This document shows, piece by piece, positions 30,051 to 41,642 of a DNA stretch of 64,000 bases. The notes under the pieces were generated by a model. It ran no database searches. It worked only from the letters and a program-made list of their open reading frames with translations, and was not told the origin of the DNA. This DNA comes from Hydractinia symbiolongicarpus. Its lineage: Eukaryota; Cnidaria; Hydrozoa; Anthoathecata; Hydractiniidae. Location of the stretch: NCBI RefSeq assembly GCF_029227915.1, contig NC_079878.1:17238001-17302000 (forward strand). The letters run 5' to 3'. Position 1 is the first letter of the stretch. Each line of letters starts with the position of its first letter. Made by a program: the position numbers and the translations under genes.

Positions 30051-30905
30051 CCCCACCGTTGGCCCTCTGTCTGAGCTCGCTAAACCGTGTTAATAGGCTT
30101 CTAAAGGCCATATTACAATCTTTAAAAGCCTGTGGACGAAGTTGATGGTGTTCTATGGTCATGACGCCGAAGAAAACGACTTCAAACGTCGTAGTACATT
30201 GAGACTGAGTGGAGTAGAGAGATGGCCACATGTTTGGCCTCGTGGAATCACATGACTTACGGGTAAGGCCTTTACTAGGCTGCTAAAGGCCATATTAGAA
30301 CCTTTAGAAGACTGTGCACTGGGTTGACGGTGTTCCATGGCCATGTCGCCAAGGAAGATGGCTTCAGGCGACGTTGTCCATTGAGATTGGACGGACTAGA
30401 CCGATGGCCCTCTGTCTGGGCTCCTTGAACCGCGTTATTGTGCTTTTAAAAGCCCTATTACAACATTTAGAAGCCTCTGCACGTAGTTGACGGTGTTCTA
30501 TTGCCATAACGCCAAGAAAAACGACTTCCTAAGTCGTAGTACATCGAGACTGGCCAGGCAAGACCGATGGCTACCTGTTCGGGCTCGTCGAACTACGTGA
30601 TTTACGTGTAAGGGCCTTATTGGGCTGCTAAAGACCATACTACAACTTTTAGAAGCCTGTGCATGTTGTTGACGCTTTTCTATGGCCATGGTGGCAAGGA
30701 AAACAACTTCAGACGTTTCAGTACATTGACACTGGAAAGACTATACCGTAGGCAACCTCTCCGGGTTCGTCAAACCACGTGATTTACGTGTAAGTACCAT
30801 ATTGCACTGTTAAAAGCCATATTACAACATTTAGAAGCCTGTGCACGTAAATGACGGTTTTCTATGGCCATGACGCCAAGGAAAACGAGATTAGACGGCG
30901 TAGTC
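30051..30905 (-). repeat. 182-bp satellite, reverse block 3
   Basis: About four and a half monomers in reverse orientation, starting within the GGCCCTCTGTCTGAGCTCG part of a monomer directly after the polymerase fragment. Same orientation as the block at 19456-19716, as expected if fragment B sits inside one reverse stretch. Confidence 0.85.
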
Positions 30906-32925
30906 CATTAAATAAATCACGTGGTTCGACAAGCCCAAACAGGTGGCCATCGGTCTAATTCTTCCAGTCTTAATGTGCTATGACGTCTGAAGCCGTTTTC
31001 CTTGGCGTTATAGTCATAGAACACCGCGAGCTACGTCCACAGGATTCTAAAGTTTATAATATGGCCTTTAGAGGCCTAATAAGGGCCTTACCCGTAAATC
31101 ATGTGGTTCCCCCAGCCAAGACAGGTGGCCATTGGTCTAGTGCTTCCAATCCCAAGGGACTACATTACCTGATGTCTATTTCCGTGGCGCCATGGCCATA
31201 GAACCACATCAACCACATGCACAGGCCTCTAAAGCGTGTAATTTTGGATTTTTGCAGCCTAATAAGGGCCTTGCACGTAAATCACGTGGTTGCACGAGCA
31301 CAGACCGGTGGCCATCGGTCTAATCCTTCCAATTTAAATGTACTGCGACGTGTGAAGCCGTTTTCCTAGGCGCCATACCCTTAGAACACTGTCAACTAGG
31401 TGCACAGGCTTCTAAATGTTGTAATATCGCTTGTAGCAGCCTAATAAGGGCCTTACAAGTAAATCACGTTATTCCAGGAGTCCAGGCAAGTGGCCACCGG
31501 TCTAGTCATTCCAATCCCAACGGACTACGCCACCTGAAGGCCTTTTCCTTGAGGCCATGGCCATAGAACACCATGAACTACGTGCACAGGCTTCCAAGCG
31601 TTGTAATACGGTCTTTTGCGGCCTACTAAGGCCCTTGCAAGTAAATCACGTGGTTCCACAAGCCTAGAAATTCGGCCATCAGTCTAGTCCTTCCAATCCC
31701 AATTTGACTACGTCGGCTGAAGTCGTTTTCTTTGGCTGCAAGGCCATAGAACATTGTCCACTGCGTGCACAGGCTTCTAAAGATTGCAATAAGGCATTTA
31801 GAAGTCTAATAAGGGCCTTATGTGTAAATCACGTGGATCCATGAGCCCAGACAGGGGGGCATTGGTCTAGTTCTTCTAATCCTAATGGACTACGACGTCT
31901 GAAACACTTTTCCTTATCGCCATGGCTATAGAACACCGTCCACTACCTGCTCAGATTTTTGAATGCTGTAATGTGGCCTTTAGCAGCCTAATAACGGTCT
32001 TACACGTAAATGACGTGCTTCCACGAGCCCAGACAGGTGGCGCTCGGTCTAGTCCTTCTAATTCCAATGGACAACGTTGCCTAAAGTTGTTTTCCTTGGC
32101 GCCATGGCCATAGAACACTGTCAACTACTTGCACAGACTTCTAAAGGTAGTAATGTGTTTTTAGAAAAATAGTAAGAGCCTCACAAGTAAATCACGTGCT
32201 TCCACGGGCCCATACAGGTGGCCATCGGTCTACTCCTTCCAATCCCAACGGATTACGTCAACGGAAATCGTTTTCGTTGGCACCATGGCCATAGAACACT
32301 GTCGACTACGTGCACAGGCTTTCAAATGTTGTACTATGGCCTTTAGCAGCCTAATAAGGGTCTTACACGTAAATCACATAGTTCCACGACCCCAGACAGA
32401 CACCAATTAGTCCAGTTCTTCGAGTTCTAATAGACTACGTCGGCTGAAATTGTTTTCCTTGGTGGCATGGCCATAGAACAACATCAACGACGTGCACATG
32501 CTTCTAAAGAATAATACGGATAAAGAATAATACGGATTTAGCAGATAAAGAATAATACGGATTTAGCAGCTTAATGAGGGCTTTACACGTAAATCAAGGG
32601 GTTCCACGAGCCCAGACGGATGGCATTCGGTCCTTTTTTTCCATTCCCGAAGCACTACGTCTACCGAAGTCGTTTTCCTTGGCTCCAGTGCTATAGAACA
32701 CTGTCAACGGTTGTCACTGTCACGGTTTTACGAGCCCAGGCAAGGGGTCTATTCCTTCCAATTCGAACGGACTACGTTGCCTGAAGTCGTTTTTCTTGAC
32801 GCCATGGCCATAGAATGCTGTCAACCACGTGCACAGACTTCTAAAGTTTGAAATATGTCTTTAGAAACATAATGAGAGCCTTACACGTAAATCACGAGGT
32901 TCCACGAGCCCAGACAGGTGTCTGC
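30906..32925 (+). repeat. 182-bp satellite, forward block 3
   Basis: About eleven monomers. Measured spacings between AATAAGGG words at 31261, 31443, 31625 and 31808 give 182, 182 and 183 bp. One monomer near 32505-32570 carries a local triplication of a ~25-bp piece (AAAGAATAATACGGATTTAG). Orientation flips near 30906 and 32925. Confidence 0.9.
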
Positions 32926-34535
32926 AAAGGGCCATATTACAACCTTTAAAAGACTGTGTACGTAGTTGAAGGTGTTTTATTGCCGTGGCGACAGGAAACA
33001 TGCCATTAAGCGTCCTAGTACAATGAGACTCGAAGGACTATACCAATGGCCAGGTGTCTGGGCCCTGGGATATACATGAAAGGCACTTATAAGGCTGCAA
33101 AAGGCCATATTACAAACTTTGGAAGTCTGCGCATGTAGTTGAAGTCGCCAAATTTGTGGGGCCGTGGAACCACGTGATTTACGTGTAAGGCCCTTATTGG
33201 GCTGCAAAAACCCATATTACAACATTTGCAGGCATGTGCACGTAGTTCACGGTGCTCTATGGCCATGGCGCAAAGGAAAACAACTTCAGACATCCTAGTA
33301 CATTCAGAGTGGCTGGACTAGACTTATGGCCACCTGTCTGAGCTCGTCGAACGACATGACTTACGTGTAAAGTCCTTATTAGGCTGCAAAAGGCCATATT
33401 ACAATCTTTAGATGACTGCGTACGTAGTTGATAGTGTTCTATGGCTATGGCGCAAAAAACAAAACGACTTGAAACGTCGTAGTACATTGAGACTGAAAGG
33501 ATTAAACCGAAGGCCACTTTTCTGGTCTCGTAAGGCCCTTGTTAATATGCAAAAGGCCATATTACAACATTTAGAAGTCTGTGCACGTAGTTGTCAGTGG
33601 TCTATGGCCATGACGCAAGGGAAAACGACTTCAGACGTTGTAGTACATTGATACTCGATGGACCAGGCCGATAGCCAGCCGTCTGGGCTCGTCGAACCAC
33701 TTGATTTACGTGTAAGGCCCTTATTAATCTGTCAAAGGGTGTGTAACAACATTTGGAGGTCCGTACAGGTAGTTGAAGGTGTTTTATTCCCGTGGAGACA
33801 AGGAAAACCACTTCAGGCGTCATAGTGAATTTGGATTAGTAGGGTTAGAGCGATGGCAAAATGTCTGGGGTCGTGGAACCACGCGATTTATGTGTAAGAC
33901 CCTTATTAGGCTGCAATAGGCCATATTACAACATTTAGAAGATGGCGCATGTAGTTAACGGTGTTTTATGGGAATGGCGTAAAGGAAAACAACTTCAGAC
34001 GTAGTAGTACATTGAGACCCGAAGGACTGGACCGATGGCCACCTGTCTGAGCTCATCGAACCACGTGATTTTCGTGAAAGGCGCTTATTAAGCTGCAAAG
34101 GTTATATTGCAACCTTTAGAAGTCTGTGCACGTAGTTGACGGAGTTGTATGGCCATCGCGCCAGGGAAAATGACTTGAGACGTCATAGTACATTGATTCT
34201 CGATCGACTAGACCGATAGCCAGCCGTCTGCGCTCGTCAAACCACGTGATTTATCTGTAAGGCTTTTGTTAGGCTGCAAAGACCATATTACAACATTTAG
34301 AGGCCCGTGCACGTAGTTGAAGGTGTTTTATAGCCGTGGCGCCCAACAAAAGGACTTCAGGCGTCGTAGTCCATTAAGACTGGGAGGATTAGACCATTGG
34401 CCACCTGTCGGGGCTTGTCGAACCACTTGATTTGCATGTAAGGCCCTTATTAGGCTCCAAAATGCCATATTACAACCTTTAGAAGCCTGTGCACGTAGTA
34501 GACTGTGTTCTATGGCCACGGCGGCAAGGAAAACA
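32926..34535 (-). repeat. 182-bp satellite, reverse block 4
   Basis: About nine monomers in reverse orientation, more diverged and with some short deletions. The array ends at about 34535 (GCAAGGAAAACATGG) where AT-rich unique DNA begins. Confidence 0.85.
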
Positions 34536-35254
34536 TGGAGGCTGAATATTTTTGGTGAAAAATAATGTATTATAGCTATAAAATCGTGACAAGTGTAAAA
34601 TAAAGAATAAAAATATGTAGTCTGAAAATAACCTTTCGTAACTGATTATGTAAAAAAAAAAAAAAATTGCTGTCACCTTTAAAGATATTTTCGAAGCTGT
34701 TTTTCAGAGAAAAAGAGAAAATAGATAAATTTGCAGCCTTGCCGTTGTTCTTATTTTGTTTTTATTATTCATCAATTTTCAGGTTTAATTATTTTTCTTT
34801 TAAAATTGTTCTTATAGAGAGAAAAAGTTTATGTAAGTCAAGTTAGTTAAGATTTACAGTTACAATAATAATCAAAAATTTAAACTTAAAATTTTAGAAT
34901 ATTCAGTGATTTTATTTCTCATATTACTCAGTCCTCTTCAAAGTTCAGATTATTGCTAATGGCGGAAATCTTTAAGCCGCAGGGCTTCTTGACTTAGCGT
35001 TTTCTCTCGTATCAAAAAGGACGAAGGTAATTTTGCGCCCAAACGAAGAACTGAATCAGCATTCCTCCGCAACGGAAATAAACCAGCCGTTCCAGTGGGT
35101 ATCCGCCGTAGAATTTCTTGCCGAAACAGTTTAAAGATTAAATTTCTGACAGAGAGGACATCCTGTGATTCAGAAAAATTAATTTAATACATTTGGAAAT
35201 TATGATGTGGCTGGAAGGTAAGAAGATAAAAACCTCTTAGTGCTCGTATTTCCA

Positions 35255-35300
35255 TCAACGCGTATTCTTAGGTTTATCAGTGTGGAGTATTTGTAGAAAT
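35255..35300 (+). repeat. Dispersed repeat shared with 42655-42700
   Basis: The word CGCGTATTCTTAGG and the following TTTATCAGTGTGGAGTATTT recur at about 42660 with one or two differences, in the same orientation. In both places AGATA-TATTCTAGTTATTAATA follows some 80-200 bp later, so the two loci share a longer decayed element. Confidence 0.6.
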
Positions 35301-35486
35301 GTATTTATACAGTACACGTCCGTTAATTCGGACACGCAAGGGATCGAAATATATAATAAACATCGAATTAAGCAGCAGTAAATAGAAGCAAGGGACCTAA
35401 ATTTTTGTTCTAAATGGTGGACGGCATTCGAATTAGCAGATGTGTACTTTATAAAGATAGATAATTCTAGTTATTAATAATACAAG

Positions 35487-35611
35487 AATAACCGACTACC
35501 CCGGGCTGTACCGCAAAATATCGCCCGAGGTATAAGTGCCGACCGAGCTTGCGAGGTCGGTGCAATGACTGAGGGCGATATATTCGGTACAGCACGGGGT
35601 AATCGGTTATT
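35487..35611. mobile_element. Foldback/MITE-like inverted repeat, 125 bp
   Basis: The arms AATAACCGACTACCCCG and CGGGGTAATCGGTTATT pair almost perfectly, and the symmetry continues inward through GGGCTGTACCG/CGGTACAGCAC and ATATCGCCC/GGGCGATAT. The centre is a second hairpin GCCGACC...GGTCGGTGC. The whole could fold into a nearly complete hairpin. The word ACCGCAAAATATCG is also found at 42518-42533. Confidence 0.7.
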
Positions 35612-35926
35612 ATTTATTTGTGAACCGTCTACTAAGTTAGATAAAAATAAAAAATAAGAATTTTAGTATAGTGTTCTTATCTTATATATTAATTCCCTTG
35701 CGCGAGTAAAACTGTGAGTCCACGACACGGAAATCACGGGTCACTTTCTTATGACGTGGTTGTACGCTAAAATTTAACTAAAAAGATTAGGGATGTACTT
35801 CATAGAAATCGCACATAAGCTGTAAATATATAACCCGCTGCTAATAACGATATAAATATATATACCCTTATGCCAAAAAACTCTATGTTAGCATATATAT
35901 ATAGGTATCGCTACATATGAAACGGT

Positions 35927-38501
35927 ATTAGATATTTACAATGCGATTATTATCTAATAGTATGCAGAATGGAATTCTTCCGTTAAATGACGAGACCTTG
36001 ATGCTGTTAGAACAGAAGCACCCGAATGCACAAGAGGTATGTGGGGATGATGAAATCTTACTCAATTTTCCGTCACAGAGAATACACCCCATTGCCTATG
36101 ACGTCATTGACGAAGACCTTGTATTGGATGTTGCTGCTCACACGAAAGGAGGATCTGGACCATCGGGTCTAGACGGCGATGGATGGAGGAGAATATTATG
36201 CTCTTCTTCGTTTGGTACTACGAACTCAGATTTGCGGAAGGCTATTGTTGATATGATAAAGAAATTGTGCACGGAGAAGATAACTGACTCAGAGGGTGGT
36301 GGTGATTGTTTGGAAGCTTTTGTGGCATGCCGTATGATCCCTTTGAATAAGAATCCTGGTTTGAGGCCCATTGGGGTAGGAGAGGTTTTGAGACGAATTG
36401 CTGGGAAGGTAGTTATGCGTGTAGCTAAAAAGGACATCATGGAATCAACTGGGTCTTTACAAGTCTGTGCTGGACAGGACGCGGGTGCAGAGGCGGCAAT
36501 TCATGCTATGCATGATATTTACGAGAATGAAGAAACAGAAGCGGTGCTACTGATCGATGCTGAGAATGCATTTAATTCTATCAATCGGAAGGCGATGCTA
36601 CATAATATTGCAGTCCTTTGTCCTCTTATTTCTACTTTCATGGAAAATTGTTACAATGTTCCGGCACGTTTGTTTGTTATTGGGGGTAAAGAACTGTCAT
36701 CAAAGGAAGGGACTACTCAAGGTGATCCGACCTCTATGGCGGCATACGCAATTGGAGTTTCGCCTCTTCTTAGAATTCTTCTTGAATTTATGAACACTAG
36801 TGGTAACAATACGGCAAAACATGTTGCATTTGCGGATGATTTCACTGTAGCTCGTAAATTGTCAGAGATAAAGAGCTATTGGGAAAAATTGACTTCGATT
36901 GGGCCGAAATTTGGTTACTTTCCGAAGGCTGACAAGTCTTATTTGATTGTCAAAGCAAGATATATAGAAAGCGCAAACGAAATTTTTAAAGAGATGCATG
37001 TGAAAATAACGTCATCGGGTCAAAGACACCTTGGAGCTGTCATTGGAGATATCAATTACAAAAACCAATATGTGAATAGTAAAATTCAAGATCTTTCGAA
37101 TCAACTCCAGCTACTTTCACAGATTGCTGTTATGGAACCACAGTCTGCATTTACTGCCTTCAACGCTGGTATCAAATCGAAATTTACGTATTTGATGAGA
37201 ACTATACCAAATATTTCGAAAAATTTACAACCAATCGAAGATATCATACGTAAAGAATTTCTTCCAGCAATTACCGGAGGACATTGCTGCTCAAACGCTG
37301 AAAGGGATCTCCTATCCTTACCGATTCGTCTGGGTGGCTTGGGAATCACTAATTTCGTGAATGAAAGCGACTTTGAGTATGACAACTCTCGTTCCATCAC
37401 TGCTTCACTTTCCAAAGCCATTTACGAGCAAGTGGACAAATCTATCTGCGAGATTGAAAAACGTCATTTGAAGAATCAAATCAAGGACTCTCGCAACAAA
37501 CGTCATGAGGACAGATTAACAGATGTTAAAAAAAACTTAGACGAAAAACAATTACGATTAAACGACATATGCAGTGAGAAAGGTTGCTCCAACTGGTTGA
37601 CAGTATTGCCATATGCTGAACACGGATTTGATCTCAACAAGCAGCAGTTTTGGGATGGAATAAAGCTCCGTTATAACTGGCCTGTTGAAGGATTACCGAC
37701 GCATTGTGTTTGTGGGTCGACATTTGACATTCAACATTGTTTGAGTTGTAAGAAAGGTGGGTTTGTCACGCTTCGACACAACAACATACGTGATATAACG
37801 GCATCCATGTTAGGTGAGGTTTGTAAGGATGTGGCAATTGAGCCTTCGCTAATTGGGTTGACTGGCGAAACCTTTGATTTAGAATCTGTGAAAAAGGGGG
37901 ATGATGTAAGAACGGATGTACGTGCTCGGGGATTTTGGACGAAGGGTCAACAAGCATTTTTCGACGTAAGGGTTTTTGATCCCAACGCTTCGAGACACCT
38001 TCAGCATACTCTCCAACAATGCTATGCAAAGAATGAGGCGGAGAAGAAAAGGCAATACAACACTCGCATCAACAAAGTTGATAACGGGACATTCACGCCA
38101 CTGGTATTTTCTCTTTACGGAGGAATGGGAAGAGAGTGTGCGACTTTTTACAAGCGTCTCTCAGAAATGATCGCCGAAAAACGTAAAATAAATATTTCTG
38201 TTGCATCATCTTGGGTCAGAACTAAGATTTGTTTTGCTTTAATTCATGCTTGTTTGCTTTGTTTGAGAGGTTCGAGAGGGATTTATAAAAGAATCGAAAT
38301 GGGGGATGATATTGTTTTGAGTGAGTTGTCAAGTTGTATCAAGTAGTTCGGTTGTACCAAATTAATGAACTGTTAAATCTATATCTAATTTATTTTGTTT
38401 ATTATGTTTGTTAAACGCTTTTGTATTGAAGTAACAATTTTTAGATTGTAATTTACAGTACATTTAGGGTTGAAAAAAAAAAAAAAATTAGATATTTACA
38501 A
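35927..38501 (+). mobile_element. 5'-truncated retrotransposon insertion with 15-bp duplications
   Basis: ATTAGATATTTACAA occurs at 35927-35941 and again at 38487-38501. Between the copies lies an open RT gene, a short 3' untranslated region and a poly(A) run of about 14 directly before the second copy. Target duplication, poly(A) and 5' truncation are the marks of target-primed reverse transcription (family knowledge). The perfect duplication and open frame indicate a recent event. Confidence 0.85.
35941..38346 (+). CDS. Reverse transcriptase with restriction-like endonuclease domain
   Basis: An 801-codon open frame. RT motifs: PSGLDGDGWRRIL near residue 58; RMIPLNKNPGLRPIGV near 124; motif A LLIDAENAFNSI near 203; motif B GTTQGDPTSMAAYA near 257; motif C FADDF near 296. 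The C-terminal part has a CCHC-like cluster CVCGSTFDIQHCLSC near 588 and a PD-(D/E)XK-like pattern TDVRARGFW...FFDVRV near 655-675, the layout of R2-type restriction-like endonuclease LINEs. The exact clade is not fixed; it may be a separate early-branching lineage. The A of the first ATG belongs to the target duplication, so the apparent start is an accident of insertion and the native protein was longer. Probably not expressed from its own promoter. Confidence 0.8.
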   Translation: MRLLSNSMQNGILPLNDETLMLLEQKHPNAQEVCGDDEILLNFPSQRIHPIAYDVIDEDLVLDVAAHTKGGSGPSGLDGDGWRRILCSSSFGTTNSDLRKAIVDMIKKLCTEKITDSEGGGDCLEAFVACRMIPLNKNPGLRPIGVGEVLRRIAGKVVMRVAKKDIMESTGSLQVCAGQDAGAEAAIHAMHDIYENEETEAVLLIDAENAFNSINRKAMLHNIAVLCPLISTFMENCYNVPARLFVIGGKELSSKEGTTQGDPTSMAAYAIGVSPLLRILLEFMNTSGNNTAKHVAFADDFTVARKLSEIKSYWEKLTSIGPKFGYFPKADKSYLIVKARYIESANEIFKEMHVKITSSGQRHLGAVIGDINYKNQYVNSKIQDLSNQLQLLSQIAVMEPQSAFTAFNAGIKSKFTYLMRTIPNISKNLQPIEDIIRKEFLPAITGGHCCSNAERDLLSLPIRLGGLGITNFVNESDFEYDNSRSITASLSKAIYEQVDKSICEIEKRHLKNQIKDSRNKRHEDRLTDVKKNLDEKQLRLNDICSEKGCSNWLTVLPYAEHGFDLNKQQFWDGIKLRYNWPVEGLPTHCVCGSTFDIQHCLSCKKGGFVTLRHNNIRDITASMLGEVCKDVAIEPSLIGLTGETFDLESVKKGDDVRTDVRARGFWTKGQQAFFDVRVFDPNASRHLQHTLQQCYAKNEAEKKRQYNTRINKVDNGTFTPLVFSLYGGMGRECATFYKRLSEMIAEKRKINISVASSWVRTKICFALIHACLLCLRGSRGIYKRIEMGDDIVLSELSSCIK

Positions 38502-39059
38502 AGCATACGGACTGTTAAATGAAGTTCCCAGCATAAAACGGAAGTTGTGTTTACGAAAAAGATGGCTGTTCTTTTTGAGTATTCTCTACTCTTTCATTCA
38601 AAATAAATCTTTAAAAAAACATTTGAAGAAGAGCATGGTTTTATAAATTAATCATAGCAATGTTCTGTAAGGTTTTTTCATGTTTTATTTTCAGTTTTGA
38701 TTATATTATTGTTGCCAGACATGTTTTATAGCTAGCATCATAAAAAGCCAACCACCACCAACAACTAGCTAGCTAGCTAGAAATATATATATATATATAT
38801 ATATATGTAGCCATGTTCTTTATACCTAGCTAAGTCTCCAGTTTATATTTAAGTGACTAGCTATTAGCTGCTGTAGCTAGCTAATGCTAGCTTTAAACTA
38901 AAGATTTCCAGTATATATATTCCCACAAAACCCATCAAACGTTATTAACCCTGAAGATTTTAAACATTTTCCTGTTTTTTTTTGGTTTGCGAAGTTCTTT
39001 TCCTCCAAATATTCTGAAAATAAAGTTCAGAAATTACTTATTTTTAAAATGTAAATTTA
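38502..39059. other. AT-rich region with TAGC and AT repeats
   Basis: No gene seen. A (TAGC)n run at about 38765-38780 passes into (AT)n at 38783-38806. More TAGC words follow to 38895. Confidence 0.5.
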
Positions 39060-40570
39060 ATTTGTTTCAAATTGTGGTTTTGACATTTTCATGTAAGAAT
39101 TTGTGGGCAAAAACCTTAATCAGCATGCTAAAAGAACTGATTTTTCTTAATTTAGAATTACTAAACACAACCATTTTCTTACATTTAGTGTAAACTTTTG
39201 TGCGTATGGCTTATATTTAATACACCAAAAGAGCTACTTTGTTGATTTCAATTTTATACTCTTTGTAAGCTATTTTTTTCTTCTTTTTGACATTTTGAAT
39301 TAACTTATTGCTGTAGAAGGCATATAATATACATGCATATAAAAAAATGGAATTTTGCAAATTTCTGTTTTACCACTCAATTTTTACATTTTATAAGTTA
39401 TTTGGAACAGAATGGTATGAAATAGACCAAAATACCTGATCTTAGTTGTTTTTAATTTACAGGCTGTGTCTGTGAAACTTTAAGGGGAACATTTGGTGAA
39501 AGACAATGGCATGACATATACTGATAGAACTGATTTTTGTTGTGTTAGATGTTATATCTGAACCTTTTTGACATTTTATGTTAATTTTGCGAGAAAGGAC
39601 TATATATATATACACAGAAGAAGAATTCAATTTTACACCTTGCAAGCTTTGTTTTTCTATATTTTGTATAAATTCTTACTGGGGTGGACTCCGTGCAATA
39701 TATCGAAATGACTGATCCTTCTCGATTTAAATTTGATGTGTTCTAAATCGTATATAGTTTTGGAAATTTTGTGTAAGATTTAATGGGTAAGGGCTAGATG
39801 CAATATGTCAAAAAAACTTTTTTTGTTGAATCAGAAGCACTCCCTACAACCATTCTTTTTTTTACAGTTTGTGCAGCTTTTGTGAGGAAAGAGTGTATGC
39901 AATATTATCGAAATAACTGATTTTTGTTGCAAACTGTCTTTCTTAGGCATTTTAGCTTAAAATATTGTTTTAGAGGGCATATGCAGTAGATATATGTACC
40001 GAAAAAATTGAATTTTGCAAACTTTGATTTTGTCGTTACCTCTCATTTTTTACATTTTGATTAAACTTTTGTGGGAGACCGTCGGTATGCGAAGGACCAA
40101 AATAAGAGATTTTAGTATTATTTAGAATTTGTATTTTGTGTTGCAAAATTGGTGCAAAAATTGACATAAAATGAACTTATATACAGATTGATTGCTGTTG
40201 TTTAACATGACTCATTATGACTTTATATATATATTTTATGAAAATTTGTGACAGAATACTATGTGAGATTTGAAATTTTGTTTGCTTTATTGATGGTAAA
40301 ACAGCATGCAAATTGCTAAAAGGACTTTTTTAATTTTAGATTTAAACACCGTTTTTTGTTGGCATTTTGTCTAAAGTTTGGTGAGGAAGGACCATATGCA
40401 TTATATCAAAAAACGTTTTATTGCAATATAATTTAACCTTGCAATCCCTTTGTAACACCTTAGATAAAAATTTCTACTTAGGCAAAATTTATTGTTTATT
40501 TTTCGCATTTTGTGTCAACCTTTGGCAGGGTTTGCAATAAACTAACTGATTTTAACATATACAATGAGAG
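39060..40570 (+). repeat. Degenerate ~100-bp tandem repeat
   Basis: A loose unit recurs: a CATTTTGTGTAAACTTTTGTG part, then GGACTATATGCAATAT, then CAAAA-ACTGATTTTTGTTG. Versions start near 39078, 39177, 39290, 39386, 39569, 39763, 39865, 39945, 40050, 40360 and 40506. Spacing is mostly 80-115 bp with gaps. Divergence is high, so the array is old. It has no coding frame. Confidence 0.5.
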
Positions 40571-40906
40571 AGATTTGTGTTTGACATTGATCAGCTTTTT
40601 TGTATATATGTGGCGTTTTGAGTGGTTTAAATTTTATGGGTGAGATGTATGTTGAAATGCTTTTAAAAACTTTTTTCCGAATAATTTTCGCATTTGTCAG
40701 ATGGTCAGAGCAAGTAATTTTAGTAGATTTAGATTTTAAATGTCACATATATACTGCAGTGGTTGAAAATCTTTAATTTTTTTGGTCATTTATATAATAA
40801 TGCAGATGTAAGATGCGCACTGCTGTATTGTTTGTTTTTTGATGGACATATATCTGCTACATAAATTAAATGGAATACAGTGGATTCTTTCACGGGAAAC
40901 AGCTAG

Positions 40907-41642
40907 TCTATATAATAATACGCTAAGTGTGCCTGTGTGTCTGTAACAGGCAAAGTGGATTTCTTTATTTTCCTTCGATGTAGCCGAAAAAATTATGTCT
41001 TAAATGTTAAATTTTCTGACGTTACGGCGCGACGTCAATATTACTATTTTAACATCAATATCCTATACTAAATAAATGAAGCCATTACAGTGCACCTAAA
41101 ACTTTGAGGCCAAATAACTTGGAAACGAGGTGGTGACGTCAATGATTTTTCACCCCGTAGGTAACTAGGGACCACCTGGGACAAATTTGGGTAAGTTTCC
41201 CAAACCTGGGTCCCTGGATACGTTTCGGTATAAACGGGTTGATGACGTCATTAAAAAACCTTCAAACCCCAATATCTCTGCAACCGTTTGTCAAAAGTAC
41301 ATGATCCTATACATTTTCTTGATCAGCGTTTCAAGATCTATACGATGAAGACAACGGGTATACAAATTTCCTAAAATATATTTTTAGTACTTTTATTAGG
41401 GACTTTGCTGACGTCAGCACACTTTTCCAAGCCTTATATCTTATTAACCGTTCATCAAGAGTACATGATCATATACATTTTCTTGATCAGCGTTTTAAGC
41501 TCTACACAATAGAGGCAACGTGGTTAGAAGGTTCTAATTTTTTTTTGTGAATGGGTTGCTGTCGTCATCAAAACATTTAAAACAACCTATTTTCCATTGT
41601 CCTTCTGACTAAGTGGATTTCTCCACGGGCCTTATCGACTAG
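40907..41642 (+). mobile_element. Non-autonomous Helitron, complete copy
   Basis: A 736-bp unit with 5' TCTATATAATAATACGC at 40907, 3' hairpin GTGGATTTCTCCAC and CTAG end at 41639-41642. CTAG also stands directly before it (40903-40906), the end of a decayed preceding copy, and a new copy starts right after it. Same family as 5586-6326 but opposite orientation. Confidence 0.75.

Larger units (their letters stand above)
34536..35926. other. AT-rich region without genes
   Basis: No convincing coding frame. Contains an A14 run near 34652, the dispersed repeat at 35255-35300 and the foldback at 35487-35611 described separately. Confidence 0.5.

Noticed and set aside
15604-34519. Many 60-75-codon open frames across the satellite as separate genes
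   Set aside because: They recur once per 182-bp unit on both strands with drifting sequence, so they are properties of the repeat and not individual genes.
37766-38029. Antisense frame over the RT C-terminus
   Set aside because: No motif; lies within a continuous 801-codon frame with clear domains.
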